A stretch of DNA of 64,000 nucleotides from Bacillota bacterium (GCA_023459495.1 JAEWTL010000038.1:124001-188000); one strand, 5' to 3'; numbered from the stretch's first letter, positions 42,731 through 52,797 are shown. The notes: generated by a model not told the origin, from the sequence alone. Translations and numbers: made by a program.

Positions 42731-44023
42731 ATGAAAAGCGGCATCGTTATCCTGTCATCGTTTTTGATTATCGCTCTGTTGTGCGCATGCACGGTCGGCG
42801 GTGAGTCTGAGGCTCCATTCACCTCTTCGTCGCCTACTGCCACGGTCACACCGGAGCCTGCCCCTTTGGCTGTAACGCGCACTGATCTTCCGGCGTACTT
42901 TGCGCCGGGACTTGACGCGCCTGGCGCGATTCCCGCAGAGCCGTACCGGATTGGCGTAGTCGTTGGGGACAACTTCAAGGATGCGGCGCTGCGCGGCGAA
43001 TTTGAAAACCTTTGTACCCAATATGCGGATGCTTTCAGCCTCGATATCTCTTTCCAGCTTTCCGTGACCGAAGCGTCGCAGCAGACCATTGTCCGGAACC
43101 TGCTGACCTCCGGCATCGACCTTTTGATACTTTCCACCGGTGGGGATGCCCCCGCTTTGGGTGCACTGTGCGAGGAAGCCGGTGTGCCATACATCACAAT
43201 GGACTGCCGTGCAGGGACGCCCGGACAGGGCCAGTACGTCTGCACTGTCGAGCGGGACGAATACCTGGTCGGCCTGCTGACGGGCTTTTCCATCATCGAC
43301 ACCCTGACCACGGCAAACGGCAAGCCTGAGGGCAGTATTGCCGAGATTGTGGGCGATGTGACCGCCTCGGCATCCATCCTGCGCTCCGCGGGGCTGCGGC
43401 GAGCGCTGGCCGCCTGCCCCGATATCCATGTGGTCTGCAGCGTCACTACCGCGGACGATACCGCGTATTACGCAGCGACTAACGTGATGAAAGCGTACCG
43501 GCAGGGTGAGCTGGACGGCATCGTGATCTACAGCGATGAAGCCGCACTGGAAGTATTGCAGGCTGTCGTCAACTATGAGCGGAACGATCTACGCGGACGC
43601 ATCTGGTCGGTTGGAGGCACAAAGGACGGGCTCACCGGTGTTTGGTACGGCGAGCTTGCGCAGACCGTGGAACTGACCGCACAGACCGGCATGCTGGCGC
43701 TTGAATATGCCGTTCAGTATTTAAACGGCAGCGGCAATATACCGCCCGTAGTTTGCAGCGTAACGCGCGCTTTTTCCGCTTCCTCTCAGGAGCAGAAGGA
43801 TGAACTCGCGCGGATCATCGCGCAGATGGAAGAGTCCGGGTTCCACTCCTGCATGGAGAATCAGGGCAGCTACGATTTATTCATGCCCGATGAGCGGTTG
43901 ACCTTGATCTATCCGCAGCATTATTATGAATACGACGATATTCAGGCCTATATTGATGAGTTCCCTCCCTATACTACGCAGGATGCTGGTTATGAGTCGG
44001 AACCAATGGATGCGGCGGGCTAA
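42731..44023 (+). CDS. Substrate-binding-protein-like lipoprotein (sugar/nucleoside binding fold)
   Basis: The 430-residue protein has a signal peptide ending near LLCAC (Cys20), a Thr/Pro-rich linker, and a periplasmic binding fold. Segments include YRIGVVVGDNFKDAALRGEFENL, LLTSGIDLLILSTGGDAPALG, TAYYAATNVMKAYRQGELDGIVIYSDEAALEVLQ. It resembles ribose/LacI-type binding proteins. No permease or kinase is adjacent, so it may act as a sensor or serve a distant transporter. The Ser/Thr/Pro linker has the same style as the three propeller proteins downstream. Confidence 0.8.
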   Translation: MKSGIVILSSFLIIALLCACTVGGESEAPFTSSSPTATVTPEPAPLAVTRTDLPAYFAPGLDAPGAIPAEPYRIGVVVGDNFKDAALRGEFENLCTQYADAFSLDISFQLSVTEASQQTIVRNLLTSGIDLLILSTGGDAPALGALCEEAGVPYITMDCRAGTPGQGQYVCTVERDEYLVGLLTGFSIIDTLTTANGKPEGSIAEIVGDVTASASILRSAGLRRALAACPDIHVVCSVTTADDTAYYAATNVMKAYRQGELDGIVIYSDEAALEVLQAVVNYERNDLRGRIWSVGGTKDGLTGVWYGELAQTVELTAQTGMLALEYAVQYLNGSGNIPPVVCSVTRAFSASSQEQKDELARIIAQMEESGFHSCMENQGSYDLFMPDERLTLIYPQHYYEYDDIQAYIDEFPPYTTQDAGYESEPMDAAG

Positions 44024-44037
44024 AAAAACATAAAACG

Positions 44038-44067
44038 TTGTCACAATTCCTCATCTTATAGTATAAT
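44038..44067 (+). promoter_or_regulatory. Promoter of the beta-propeller gene array
   Basis: TTGTCA (44038-44043), 18 bases, TATAAT (44062-44067), about 45 bases upstream of the first propeller gene. Confidence 0.65.
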
Positions 44068-44112
44068 GAATCGCGTGTGGTGGAATAACCTTGAAGGGAC
44101 CGAGTTAAAAAA

Positions 44113-45978
44113 ATGAACTACGCAAGGCGGCGAAAGGTACGTCGTACCGCCCAGACGCGGTTTTATATTATTATCGCGGCGCTCGCGGTGGCATTGGCAG
44201 TTGGCATATTCTTCATCGTCCAGGCCATAAACGATCAACCGGGCACAGGCGAATCCCCCATCACATCTGTGGCAATCTCCCCGCCTGATGCTTCCGACAT
44301 ACCATCTTATACGATCACGCCCACAGAGGAGCCGACGCCTACTCCGGCACCGTCGCTTTCGTTTGATCTTGTCCCAACAGCGGTTGAGGGGAAGACTGAT
44401 CCCGCGACATTTGAGTTTGAGACGGATATCATGGTGGGCGACCAGATCGTGGAGACCTACCAGCGCCCCAACCCGATCAGCTTCGGTTCGGGCGACGAAT
44501 ACACGGCGCTTGAGGGCGTCACCACGTTCCGCGGCAACAACTATCGGGATACCGCGAGCTGGGGTACGGCGGAGATTACAGATGAACAACTGGCTGTAAT
44601 CAACACCAAGCATAACGGCGCAATCGGTACTTGGGGCGGCTTTGCGTGGACAGGCCAGCCGCTTGTCGTCAAGTGGCCGGACGAGTTGCGCGCCCACATG
44701 ACCTCGCTCTACGACGAATTCAGGAATAAGCAGGGTTTTACAGAAGTCATCATCGCCGCGCTCGACGGTTATATCTACTTTGAGGAATTGGATACCGGAG
44801 AAAAGACGCGCGACCCGATCAACGTCGGCGCGCCCATCAAGGGTTCCCCCACCCTTGACCCGCGTGGCTACCCGATACTCTACGCGGGTCAGGGTGTCGG
44901 CCCGACGGGCGGGACGACGGACGATCACATGTATTTCAGGGCTTTCAACCTTATCGACAACACGCTGCTGTACAAGTGGGGCTACGACTCCGCCGATCCG
45001 TTTGCGTACCGTGGCTGGCAGGCATATGACTCCTCCCCGCTGATCAGCGCGGACGCAGATACACTGATCCAGCCGGGCGAGAACGGCGTGCTGTATACGA
45101 TCCGGCTGAATACGAGCTACGACCCGGCCACCGGATCGGTATCCATGAACCCCGAACCGGTCGTCAAATATCGCTACACCTCCCCGATGAACCGTACGCG
45201 TGAAGCAAATGCGGGCGGTCGCTGGGGCACCGAAGACTCCATTGTGGCGTGGCGCAACTACATCATATTCACCGACAACGCGGGCGTGCTACAGTGCCTC
45301 GACCTGAATACCATGCAGCCTGTCTACGTCAACGACCTGCGCAACGACAGCGACGTCTCCATGGTGCTGGAGGAAGATCCGGAGAACAACACCTTTTACC
45401 TGTACGCGGCGTGCGAATATGACGATGACGTGGCTAACGTGGATCCCGGACAGGGCACGTGTTATGCGTACAAGATCAACGGACTCACCGGCGAAATTAT
45501 CCATGAGGTATCCTATACCGTCGATTCCTCCAATACAAGTGTAGACGGCGGTATCCTCGCCTCTCCGATCCTCGGCAAGGAAGGCACGAGCCTCGAAGGG
45601 CTCATCATCTACAACGTCACGGCGGAGGTAAAGGGCAACTCCACCACAAGCCGCCTTGTGGCCCTGAACAAGGACACCTTCGAGGAGGTCTGGAGCTACG
45701 ACATGGATGTACCCGGATGGTCGCCCTCCTCACCCGTACCCGTATATACGGCGGACGGACAAGGCTATATCGTACAGTGCGACCGGAATGGCGATGTGGC
45801 GCTGATCAAGGCGGACGGCACGTCATGCGAGGAAGTGTACCGGCTGGAGCTCGAGAAGACGGACAGCGAAGGCAAGGTAACCGAACAGAATAACTTTGAA
45901 GCAACGCCAGTAGTCTATGGCAATATGATCGTCGTGGGTTCGCGAAGCAGGAACCTGTTCTTTATCAAAATATCATAG
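44113..45978 (+). CDS. Membrane-anchored PQQ-like beta-propeller protein, paralogue 1
   Basis: The 621-residue protein has a short Arg/Lys-rich cytoplasmic tail (RRRKVRRTAQTR), one membrane span (about 20-40, FYIIIAALAVALAVGIFFIV), an extracellular Thr/Pro linker (PTEEPTPTPAPSLS) and a large beta-rich domain with repeated strands such as GYPILYAGQGV, DNAGVLQCLDLNTMQPVY and SVDGGILASPILG. These are PQQ/quinoprotein-like propeller blades. An AAGGGA site precedes the ATG. No cofactor or ligand is evident. Surface recognition, cell-wall assembly or binding-scaffold roles are possible. It is the first of three tandem paralogues. Confidence 0.85.
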   Translation: MNYARRRKVRRTAQTRFYIIIAALAVALAVGIFFIVQAINDQPGTGESPITSVAISPPDASDIPSYTITPTEEPTPTPAPSLSFDLVPTAVEGKTDPATFEFETDIMVGDQIVETYQRPNPISFGSGDEYTALEGVTTFRGNNYRDTASWGTAEITDEQLAVINTKHNGAIGTWGGFAWTGQPLVVKWPDELRAHMTSLYDEFRNKQGFTEVIIAALDGYIYFEELDTGEKTRDPINVGAPIKGSPTLDPRGYPILYAGQGVGPTGGTTDDHMYFRAFNLIDNTLLYKWGYDSADPFAYRGWQAYDSSPLISADADTLIQPGENGVLYTIRLNTSYDPATGSVSMNPEPVVKYRYTSPMNRTREANAGGRWGTEDSIVAWRNYIIFTDNAGVLQCLDLNTMQPVYVNDLRNDSDVSMVLEEDPENNTFYLYAACEYDDDVANVDPGQGTCYAYKINGLTGEIIHEVSYTVDSSNTSVDGGILASPILGKEGTSLEGLIIYNVTAEVKGNSTTSRLVALNKDTFEEVWSYDMDVPGWSPSSPVPVYTADGQGYIVQCDRNGDVALIKADGTSCEEVYRLELEKTDSEGKVTEQNNFEATPVVYGNMIVVGSRSRNLFFIKIS

Positions 45979-46089
45979 TTTACTTAAGTCTGGAGCACAT
46001 ACTTCGGGCTTTCCTCATATGCAGCTGGCCGGGCTCAGGCGGTGGGCGATGCATGGTGGTGACGGAAAGGAATTGGAGAAGAAATCGAA

Positions 46090-47988
46090 ATGAAAAAAGC
46101 AAACTACGCAAGACGGCGCAAGGTACGTCGTACCGCCCAAACGAGATTTTATATTATTATTGCAGTGCTCGCAGTGGCATTGGCAGTCGGCATATTCTTT
46201 ATTGTCAAGGCCGTAAACGATCAGCCGGGTATAGGCGAGTCGCCCAGTTCATCCGCAACGATTACCCCGCCCGACGCTTCCGATATACCGTCGCAGACGG
46301 TCACGCCTACGGAGGAGCCGACGCCCACTCCCGCACCGTCGCTCTCGCCCGACCTGATACCCACAGCTTCCGACAAGACCGATCCGTCGTTGTTCGGCTT
46401 TGAGACGCATATCTATGTGGATGGCGTGGAGCAGGACAGCTATACACGCGAGGGTTCCATCAACTTTAGCTCCGGCGCGGAGTATACCGGACTGCCGGGC
46501 GTTACGACCTACCGCGGTAACAACTACCGTGACGGCGCTTCCTCCTGGGGCACGGCTGAGATTACAAACGAAACGTTGACGCTGCTCGATATTGATAAAA
46601 CCACGAGCGCCATTGGGCGCTGGCGCGGCAGCGCGTGCACCGGCCAGCCGCTCATCGTAACCTGGCCCGATTCCACGCGCAAGATCATGACCTCATTGTA
46701 CGATGAGTTCCGCAACAGCACGCAATACCACGACGACTTTACCGAGGTCATCATCGCTTCGGTGGATGGTAACGTCTATTTCATGGAGCTTTCCACAGGC
46801 AAAAAGACCCGCGACCCCATCAAGATCGGCTCACCCACCAAAGGTACGCCCTCGCTCGATCCGCGCGGCTGGCCCATCATCTACGTGGGACAAGGCCTCA
46901 ATCCGGAAGGCAGCGTTACGGCATGTGATAACATGTATTTCCGTGCGTACAGCCTGATCGACTATACAGAACTGCTGGAAGTGGGCGCGGTCAGCGCAGA
47001 CCCCACGGCTTACCGCAACTGGCAGGCCTATGACGCGAGCCCGCTCGTTGATGCGGGGACTGATACGCTCATCTGGCCGGGTGAAAGCGGTGTGCTCTAT
47101 ACCGTCAAGATGAATACGCAGTATGACGAAGCGGCTGGAACGCTGACGGTGAATCCCGACCCGACCGTCAAATACACGTATACTTCGACCCGAAACCAGG
47201 CGACGAAGATCTACGGCATGGAGAACTCCCCGGTGGGCTGGCGCAACTACCTGTTCTTCACGGACAACATCGGCATGCTGCAATGCGTAAACCTCAACAC
47301 GATGGAGCTGGTATACGGGAACAATCTGGAGAATGACAGTGACGTCTCCATGGTGCTGGAGGAGGATCCAACGGCCCAGCGCGTCTACCTTTACACCGGC
47401 TGTGAATACGACGACTCAGCGGCCCAGTCGGATCAAAGCCACGGCGAATGCTACGCGCGCAAGCTCGACGCCATGACAGGCGATATCATCTGGACCACGC
47501 CCTTCCCCATATACACCGCGATCGGGGGCAGCGTGGACGGCGGCATCCTTGCCTCGCCTATCCTGGGCAAAGAAGGCACGACGATGGAGGGGCTCATCAT
47601 CTATACGATATCTTCCGTGATCAAGGATGACGGCAAGACGACTGCGATGATGGTCGCTTTGGACAAGAACGACGGCCACATCGTGTGGCAGATCGACCTG
47701 TATGAGGATATTCCCGACGATGCGGGCTGGACGCCCTCTTCCGCCGCTGCCGTATATACCGCGGACGGCAAAGGCTACATCGTGCAGTGCCTGTTCAAGG
47801 GCTACATTAAGCTGATCCGCGTGGACGGCGCCACGGCAGACGGCGCTGCGGTTGTGGATTCCATTAATGTCAGCGAGGAGTTAGGCACCGACGAGCCCAA
47901 CAGCTTTGAGGCAACGCCTGCCGTTTTCGGCAACACCATCGTGGTGGGATCGCGAAGCGGACACTTCTTCTTCCTGACGATAGGCTGA
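46090..47988 (+). CDS. Membrane-anchored PQQ-like beta-propeller protein, paralogue 2
   Basis: The 632-residue protein is close to paralogue 1. The first 60 codons (tail, membrane span, linker PTEEPTPTPAPSLSPDL) are nearly identical even in DNA, while the propeller has diverged more (SRSGHFFFLTIG at the end, a shifted repeat around SVTACDNMYFRAYSLIDYTELL). The pattern suggests gene conversion or a recent duplication of the anchor region. A GGAG site precedes the ATG. A terminator follows the gene. Confidence 0.85.
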   Translation: MKKANYARRRKVRRTAQTRFYIIIAVLAVALAVGIFFIVKAVNDQPGIGESPSSSATITPPDASDIPSQTVTPTEEPTPTPAPSLSPDLIPTASDKTDPSLFGFETHIYVDGVEQDSYTREGSINFSSGAEYTGLPGVTTYRGNNYRDGASSWGTAEITNETLTLLDIDKTTSAIGRWRGSACTGQPLIVTWPDSTRKIMTSLYDEFRNSTQYHDDFTEVIIASVDGNVYFMELSTGKKTRDPIKIGSPTKGTPSLDPRGWPIIYVGQGLNPEGSVTACDNMYFRAYSLIDYTELLEVGAVSADPTAYRNWQAYDASPLVDAGTDTLIWPGESGVLYTVKMNTQYDEAAGTLTVNPDPTVKYTYTSTRNQATKIYGMENSPVGWRNYLFFTDNIGMLQCVNLNTMELVYGNNLENDSDVSMVLEEDPTAQRVYLYTGCEYDDSAAQSDQSHGECYARKLDAMTGDIIWTTPFPIYTAIGGSVDGGILASPILGKEGTTMEGLIIYTISSVIKDDGKTTAMMVALDKNDGHIVWQIDLYEDIPDDAGWTPSSAAAVYTADGKGYIVQCLFKGYIKLIRVDGATADGAAVVDSINVSEELGTDEPNSFEATPAVFGNTIVVGSRSGHFFFLTIG

Positions 47989-47998
47989 CCAAACGACG

Positions 47999-48025
47999 AG
48001 CCTCCGGCAGGTCCGGGGGCTTTTT
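47999..48025 (+). terminator. Terminator after propeller paralogue 2
   Basis: AGCCTCCGG (47999-48007) pairs with CCGGGGGCT (48013-48021, G-T pairs included), then a T-run. Confidence 0.75.
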
Positions 48026-48121
48026 CTTACGGGCCCCCGAAAAGCGAGCTTTTTGGGCTTACATCCGGAGCATTTCAGGCTAAATATCCGGCGTGATGGC
48101 AATACTGCTGAAAGGATCAAC

Positions 48122-49987
48122 ATGAGGAGAAGGAACTACCACTTGAGAAGACGCCATAAACGAAACCACAGAAGCTACGGGCGCAGAAATCGCGGCCCTG
48201 TCATCGCACTGGCAGCGGTGCTGATTGTTGCGGCTGCAGTCGGCATATTCTTTCTCGTCCGGGCGCTGGGTCCCGGCGGAAACAGCGGCGAGACCGCGTC
48301 ACAAACCACCGCCTCCGCACCGCCCACGCCCACACCCGTACCCTCGCTTGCGCTGAGCCTCGTTCCGCGGGCCACCGATAAGACTGACCCCGCACTGTTC
48401 AGCTTCGAGACAGGCATCATGGTCGGTACGCAGGAGGTAGACTCGTATACGCGCGAAGAACCTATCAGCTTCGGCTCGGGCGATGAATATACCACGCTAC
48501 CCGGCATCATCACGTTCCGCGGCAACAACTACCGCGACATGTCCAGCTACGGCACCGCGACGATTACGGATGAAACGCTTTCGCTGATGCTGACGAAGAA
48601 TACCATTAATATCGGCAACTACGGCGGCTCCGGCTGGACAGGCCAGCCGCTTGTCGTCCAGTGGCCCAAAGAGCTCCGCGAAAAGATGACCACGCTTAAA
48701 GAGCCATATCGTTCGCAGGATGGCTTCACCGAGGTCATCCTCTGCTCGTTGGACGGCCGCATTTATTTTATGGACCTTGCGACAGGTGACAAGACGCGTG
48801 ATTTCATTACCATCGGCGCGCCTACAAAAGGCACGGCCTCGCTCGACCCGCGCGGCTACCCCATCATCTACGTAGGACAGGGGCTGCAGTCGGACGGAAA
48901 TGCCGATAACTGCAAGAACATGTACATGCGCGCCTACAGCCTGATCGACGGCAGCAAGCTCATGGAGATCGGTTATGAGGATGCCGACCCGTTCGCATAC
49001 CGTTACTGGCAGGCGTACGATTCCAGCCCGCTCGTGGACGCCAAGACGGATACTTTGATCTGGCCGGGCGAGAACGGAATACTGTATACCTTTAAGCTGA
49101 ACTCCAGCTACGACCCCACGACGGGCATTGTTGCCATGGCAGCCAACCCGGCCGTGGTGAAATACCGCTATACCTCCCCGCTCAACACCTCGCGCGAAAC
49201 CGACAAGGGCGGGCGCTGGGGCACGGAGGACTCCGCCGTGGCGTGGCGCAACTACCTGATGTACACCGACAACGCGGGTGTGCTGCAATGCGTGGATCTG
49301 AACACGATGCAGCTCGTTTACGCGAATGACCTCGGCAATGACAGCGATGTATCCATGGTACTTGAGGAGGTGCCGGAGGAGCAGCGCGTGTACCTTTATG
49401 CGGGCTGCGAGTACGACGACGATGTGATGAACACACAGCCGGGCACCGGCCCGTGCTACGCGTACAAGATCGACGCCATGACGGGTGAAATCCTCTGGAA
49501 AGTCGCTTTTACCGTGGATTCAGGCAACTCCAGCGTGGACGGCGGCATCCTTGCCTCCCCCGTGCTGGGCCGCGAAGGCACCACGCTTGAAGGATTAGTG
49601 ATCTACAACGTTACTCAGGTGATTTCGGGCGACACCAATACAAGCATACTGGTTGCGATCAACAAGGATACCGGCGAGATTGTCTGGCAATACAGCATGG
49701 GAGTTTCGGGGTGGTCGTGCTCGTCGCCCGTGGCGGTATATTCCGACCGCAAGGATGCCAGCGGCAAAACCATCGCCTACCTCGTGCAGTGCGATATTAG
49801 CAGTACGGTCGCGCTGATCCGCGTGGACGGCGCTGTTGAGAACGGCTACACCCAGGTAGCCAGATTGAACTTAAACGATGAGATCAACGAAACAGGCAAT
49901 AAATTTGAGGCTACGCCCGCCATATACGGCAACACAATCGTCATTGCCTCACGAGGCAACCACGTATTCTTTATCAAGATAAACTGA
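48122..49987 (+). CDS. Membrane-anchored PQQ-like beta-propeller protein, paralogue 3
   Basis: The 621-residue protein starts at ATG 48122 with AAAGGA upstream; a longer in-frame start at 48053 falls in the intergenic region and is rejected. It has the same plan: basic tail (MRRRNYHLRRRHKRNHRSYGRR), membrane span (VIALAAVLIVAAAVGIFFLV), Thr/Pro linker and propeller with GYPIIYVGQGLQ and VDGGILASPVLG. Its N-terminus is not conserved with the other two, so it is the more divergent copy. A terminator closes the array. Confidence 0.85.
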   Translation: MRRRNYHLRRRHKRNHRSYGRRNRGPVIALAAVLIVAAAVGIFFLVRALGPGGNSGETASQTTASAPPTPTPVPSLALSLVPRATDKTDPALFSFETGIMVGTQEVDSYTREEPISFGSGDEYTTLPGIITFRGNNYRDMSSYGTATITDETLSLMLTKNTINIGNYGGSGWTGQPLVVQWPKELREKMTTLKEPYRSQDGFTEVILCSLDGRIYFMDLATGDKTRDFITIGAPTKGTASLDPRGYPIIYVGQGLQSDGNADNCKNMYMRAYSLIDGSKLMEIGYEDADPFAYRYWQAYDSSPLVDAKTDTLIWPGENGILYTFKLNSSYDPTTGIVAMAANPAVVKYRYTSPLNTSRETDKGGRWGTEDSAVAWRNYLMYTDNAGVLQCVDLNTMQLVYANDLGNDSDVSMVLEEVPEEQRVYLYAGCEYDDDVMNTQPGTGPCYAYKIDAMTGEILWKVAFTVDSGNSSVDGGILASPVLGREGTTLEGLVIYNVTQVISGDTNTSILVAINKDTGEIVWQYSMGVSGWSCSSPVAVYSDRKDASGKTIAYLVQCDISSTVALIRVDGAVENGYTQVARLNLNDEINETGNKFEATPAIYGNTIVIASRGNHVFFIKIN

Positions 49988-49993
49988 GCCTGA

Positions 49994-50021
49994 AGCCCTC
50001 GCAAAAGCGGGGGCTTTTTTT
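49994..50021 (+). terminator. Terminator after propeller paralogue 3
   Basis: AGCCCTCGC (49994-50002) pairs with GCGGGGGCT (50007-50015) around AAAA, followed by seven T. Confidence 0.85.
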
Positions 50022-50084
50022 GTATAGCGTGATAAAGTCACGGAAAAACACACAGGATGGTTGTAGGATAGATATTGTGAAAAA

Positions 50085-50300
50085 ATGATCGAAATGGAGA
50101 ACCTGTCAGTGAAGTTGAATGTCATTACACACCGGTGTCCGCAGAACCATCCGTGCCCGTCGTTGCGCGTTTGCCCTACAGGCGCGCTCACGCAGCATGG
50201 TTATGATGCGCCGGTGGTGGATCAGGAGAAGTGCATCGCCTGCGGGAAGTGTGTACGGTTTTGCCCGATGCAGGCGTTACAATTAGAAGAGGAGAGGTAA
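50085..50300 (+). CDS. Small 4Fe-4S ferredoxin-like protein
   Basis: The 71-residue protein has a bacterial ferredoxin motif CIACGKCVRFCPMQAL near the C-terminus and a partial motif CPQNHPCPSLRVCPTGAL near the N-terminus, enough for one or two iron-sulfur clusters. The start may also be the ATG at 50094. It ends four bases before the large CoA-disulfide reductase fusion gene, so it is a likely electron partner of that enzyme. A ferredoxin paired with this fusion is the main context clue. Confidence 0.85.
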   Translation: MIEMENLSVKLNVITHRCPQNHPCPSLRVCPTGALTQHGYDAPVVDQEKCIACGKCVRFCPMQALQLEEER

Positions 50301-50304
50301 TTTT

Positions 50305-52770
50305 ATGCCAAAAAAAGTGGTCATCGTAGGCGGCGTGGCGGGCGGCGCGAGCTGCGCGGCGCGTCTGAGAAGGCTCGACGAAAGCGCCGAGATCATCATG
50401 CTCGAACGGGGGCCGTACATATCCTTTGCCAACTGCGGCTTGCCCTATCACATCGGCGGCGTGATCGGCCAGCGTGAACAGCTGCTGCTGCAGACGCCCG
50501 GCTCGTTCCACGCACGCTTTGGCGTGGATGTGCGCGTAAACAGCGAAGTCACGGCCATCGACCACGAGAAAAAGACCGTCACGGTCAAAAACGAAAGCGG
50601 AACGTATACGGAAAGCTACGATACGCTCGTACTGTCCACCGGCTCGTCCCCCATCGTGCCGAAGCTGCCCGGCTCGGACGATCCCAGAGTGATGCAGCTG
50701 TGGACCATTCCCGACATGGACAACATCATCAAAACCATCAACGATAACCATGCGCAGCGCGCTGTGGTGGTGGGCGGTGGTTTCATCGGCATTGAGATGG
50801 CAGAGAACCTCGTGGACGCGGGCCTGTCCGTGACGCTGGTGGAGATGCTCGATCAGGTGATGCCCCCCATTGATTATGAGATGGCGCAGATGCTGCACAA
50901 GCACATGGCGGACGCGGGCGTGGGCCTTGCGCTGGGCGAAGGCGTGGAGCGCTTTGAGGATACCGGCAAGGGGCTTCGCGTCGTCACCTCCAAGCGGAGC
51001 ATCGAAACCGACCTCGTAATACTCGCCATCGGCGTTCGGCCCAACTCGCAGCTGGCTAAAGACGCCGGGCTTAACCTCAACGCGCGGGGCGGCATCGTGG
51101 TCGACGAGTACCTGAAGACCAGCGACGAGAACATCTATGCCGTGGGCGACGCGGTGGAGACCGAGAATTTTGTGACGCATGAGCGCACCATGATCCCGCT
51201 TGCCGGGCCGGCCAACAAGATGGGCCGCATGGCGGCGGACAACATCAGCGGCATGAACCGCACCTACAAAGGCACGCAGGGCGCATCGGTCGCCAAGGTG
51301 TTCGATATGACCGTGGCCAGCGTGGGCCTCAATGAGAAGCAGCTGCGCGCCGCGGGCAAGAAGATCAACGAAGACTACAAGGTGACGGTAATGCACCCGC
51401 TGTCCAACGCGGGCTACTACCCGGGCGGCATGCCGCTGACCTTGAAGGTCATTTTCGACAAGAAGGATGGGCGTATCCTGGGTGCGCAGTCCGTGGGCTA
51501 CAAGGGTGTGGAGAAGCGCATCGACGTAATCTCCACCGCCATGCGTTTTAACGCCACCATATACGACCTTGAGGAGACGGAGCTGTGCTACGCGCCGCCG
51601 TATTCCTCCGCGAAGGACCCGGTCAACATGGCGGGCTTCTCCGGTGCGAACGTGCTGGAAGGAACGGTGGACAACATCACGTTTGGCGAGCTGGCCGACC
51701 TGCCCAAGGACACGGTTTTCCTCGATGTACGCACCGCGCCCGAGGTGCAAATGGGCGCGATCCCCGGCAGCGTGCATGTCCCGGTGGACAGCATGCGCGA
51801 GCAGCTTGTCAATCTGGATAAGAGCAAATCGTACGTGGTCTACTGCGCCGTGGGTATCCGCGCGTACATCGCGTGCCGCATCATGAAGCAGAACGGCTTC
51901 AACAACGTGCGCAACCTCGCGGGCGGTTACACCACCTACCGCGCGGCTTCCGGCAACTACACGCTGAAAACCGCAGAACCCGAAGCGCCCAAGGCTGACA
52001 AGAGCAAGCCCATGTCAGCCGCGGACGACGCGGGCAACACCATCACGGTCAACGCGTGCGGCTTGCAGTGCCCCGGCCCGGTCATCAAGCTCTACGAGGC
52101 CATGACGAACGCGGAAAACGGCGATGTGATCCACATCACGTCCACCGATCCCGGCTTCTTCGCAGACGCGGCGGCATGGTGCTCCCGCACGAAGAACACC
52201 TATATGAAGGGTGAAAAGCAGGAAGACGGCTTCTCGGTCTGGATCAAAAAGGGCTGCGAAGGCGAAAGTGCCACGGCAGGATCGTGTGGCGTGGGCGGCG
52301 GCACCGATAAGTCGATGGTCGTGTTCAGCGGCGACCTTGACAAGGCGCTCGCGAGCTTCATCATTGCCAACGGCGCGGCGGCGATGGGCCGCAAGGTGAC
52401 GATGTTCTTTACCTTCTGGGGCCTCAACATCCTGCGGCGGCACGAAAAGGTAAAGGTGCAAAAGTCGTTCATCGAGAAGATGTTCGGCGCGATGATGCCG
52501 CGCGGCACAAGCAAGCTCACGCTCTCCAAGATGAACATGATGGGCATGGGCTCCGCCATGATGAAGGGCATCATGAAGAAGAAGAACGTGGCGGCGCTGG
52601 ATGAACTGATTGCGCAGGCCAAGAAGAACGGCGTGCGGATGGTGGCGTGCACCATGTCCATGGACGTGATGGGCATCCACAAGGAAGAACTGATCGACGG
52701 CGTGGACCTGGCGGGCGTGGCATCCTACCTCGCCGCAGCGGAGAACTCCGACACGAATCTGTTTATATAG
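50305..52770 (+). CDS. CoA-disulfide reductase / rhodanese / TusA / DsrE2 four-domain fusion
   Basis: The 821 residues contain, in order, an FAD/NAD flavoprotein (1-445; redox Cys44 in FANCGLPYHIG), a rhodanese domain (about 455-550; Cys514 in VVYCAVGIRAY), a TusA-like domain (about 578-650; Cys589 in CGLQCPGPVIK) and a DsrE2-like domain (about 670-820; Cys782 in ACTMSMDVMG). All four sulfur-handling cysteines are present. The protein probably reduces or relays persulfide sulfur through successive carriers in one chain. It pairs with the ferredoxin gene upstream. The shorter paralogue (21165-22805) lacks the last two domains. A strong terminator follows. Confidence 0.94.
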   Translation: MPKKVVIVGGVAGGASCAARLRRLDESAEIIMLERGPYISFANCGLPYHIGGVIGQREQLLLQTPGSFHARFGVDVRVNSEVTAIDHEKKTVTVKNESGTYTESYDTLVLSTGSSPIVPKLPGSDDPRVMQLWTIPDMDNIIKTINDNHAQRAVVVGGGFIGIEMAENLVDAGLSVTLVEMLDQVMPPIDYEMAQMLHKHMADAGVGLALGEGVERFEDTGKGLRVVTSKRSIETDLVILAIGVRPNSQLAKDAGLNLNARGGIVVDEYLKTSDENIYAVGDAVETENFVTHERTMIPLAGPANKMGRMAADNISGMNRTYKGTQGASVAKVFDMTVASVGLNEKQLRAAGKKINEDYKVTVMHPLSNAGYYPGGMPLTLKVIFDKKDGRILGAQSVGYKGVEKRIDVISTAMRFNATIYDLEETELCYAPPYSSAKDPVNMAGFSGANVLEGTVDNITFGELADLPKDTVFLDVRTAPEVQMGAIPGSVHVPVDSMREQLVNLDKSKSYVVYCAVGIRAYIACRIMKQNGFNNVRNLAGGYTTYRAASGNYTLKTAEPEAPKADKSKPMSAADDAGNTITVNACGLQCPGPVIKLYEAMTNAENGDVIHITSTDPGFFADAAAWCSRTKNTYMKGEKQEDGFSVWIKKGCEGESATAGSCGVGGGTDKSMVVFSGDLDKALASFIIANGAAAMGRKVTMFFTFWGLNILRRHEKVKVQKSFIEKMFGAMMPRGTSKLTLSKMNMMGMGSAMMKGIMKKKNVAALDELIAQAKKNGVRMVACTMSMDVMGIHKEELIDGVDLAGVASYLAAAENSDTNLFI

Positions 52771-52797
52771 CACTAGGGGTATTGGGATAAAGACAGG

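Noticed and set aside
50188..51777. Minus-strand open frame of 529 codons opposite the CoA-disulfide reductase fusion
   Set aside because: The sense strand encodes four intact domains with active-site cysteines. The antisense translation is His/Arg-rich noise.
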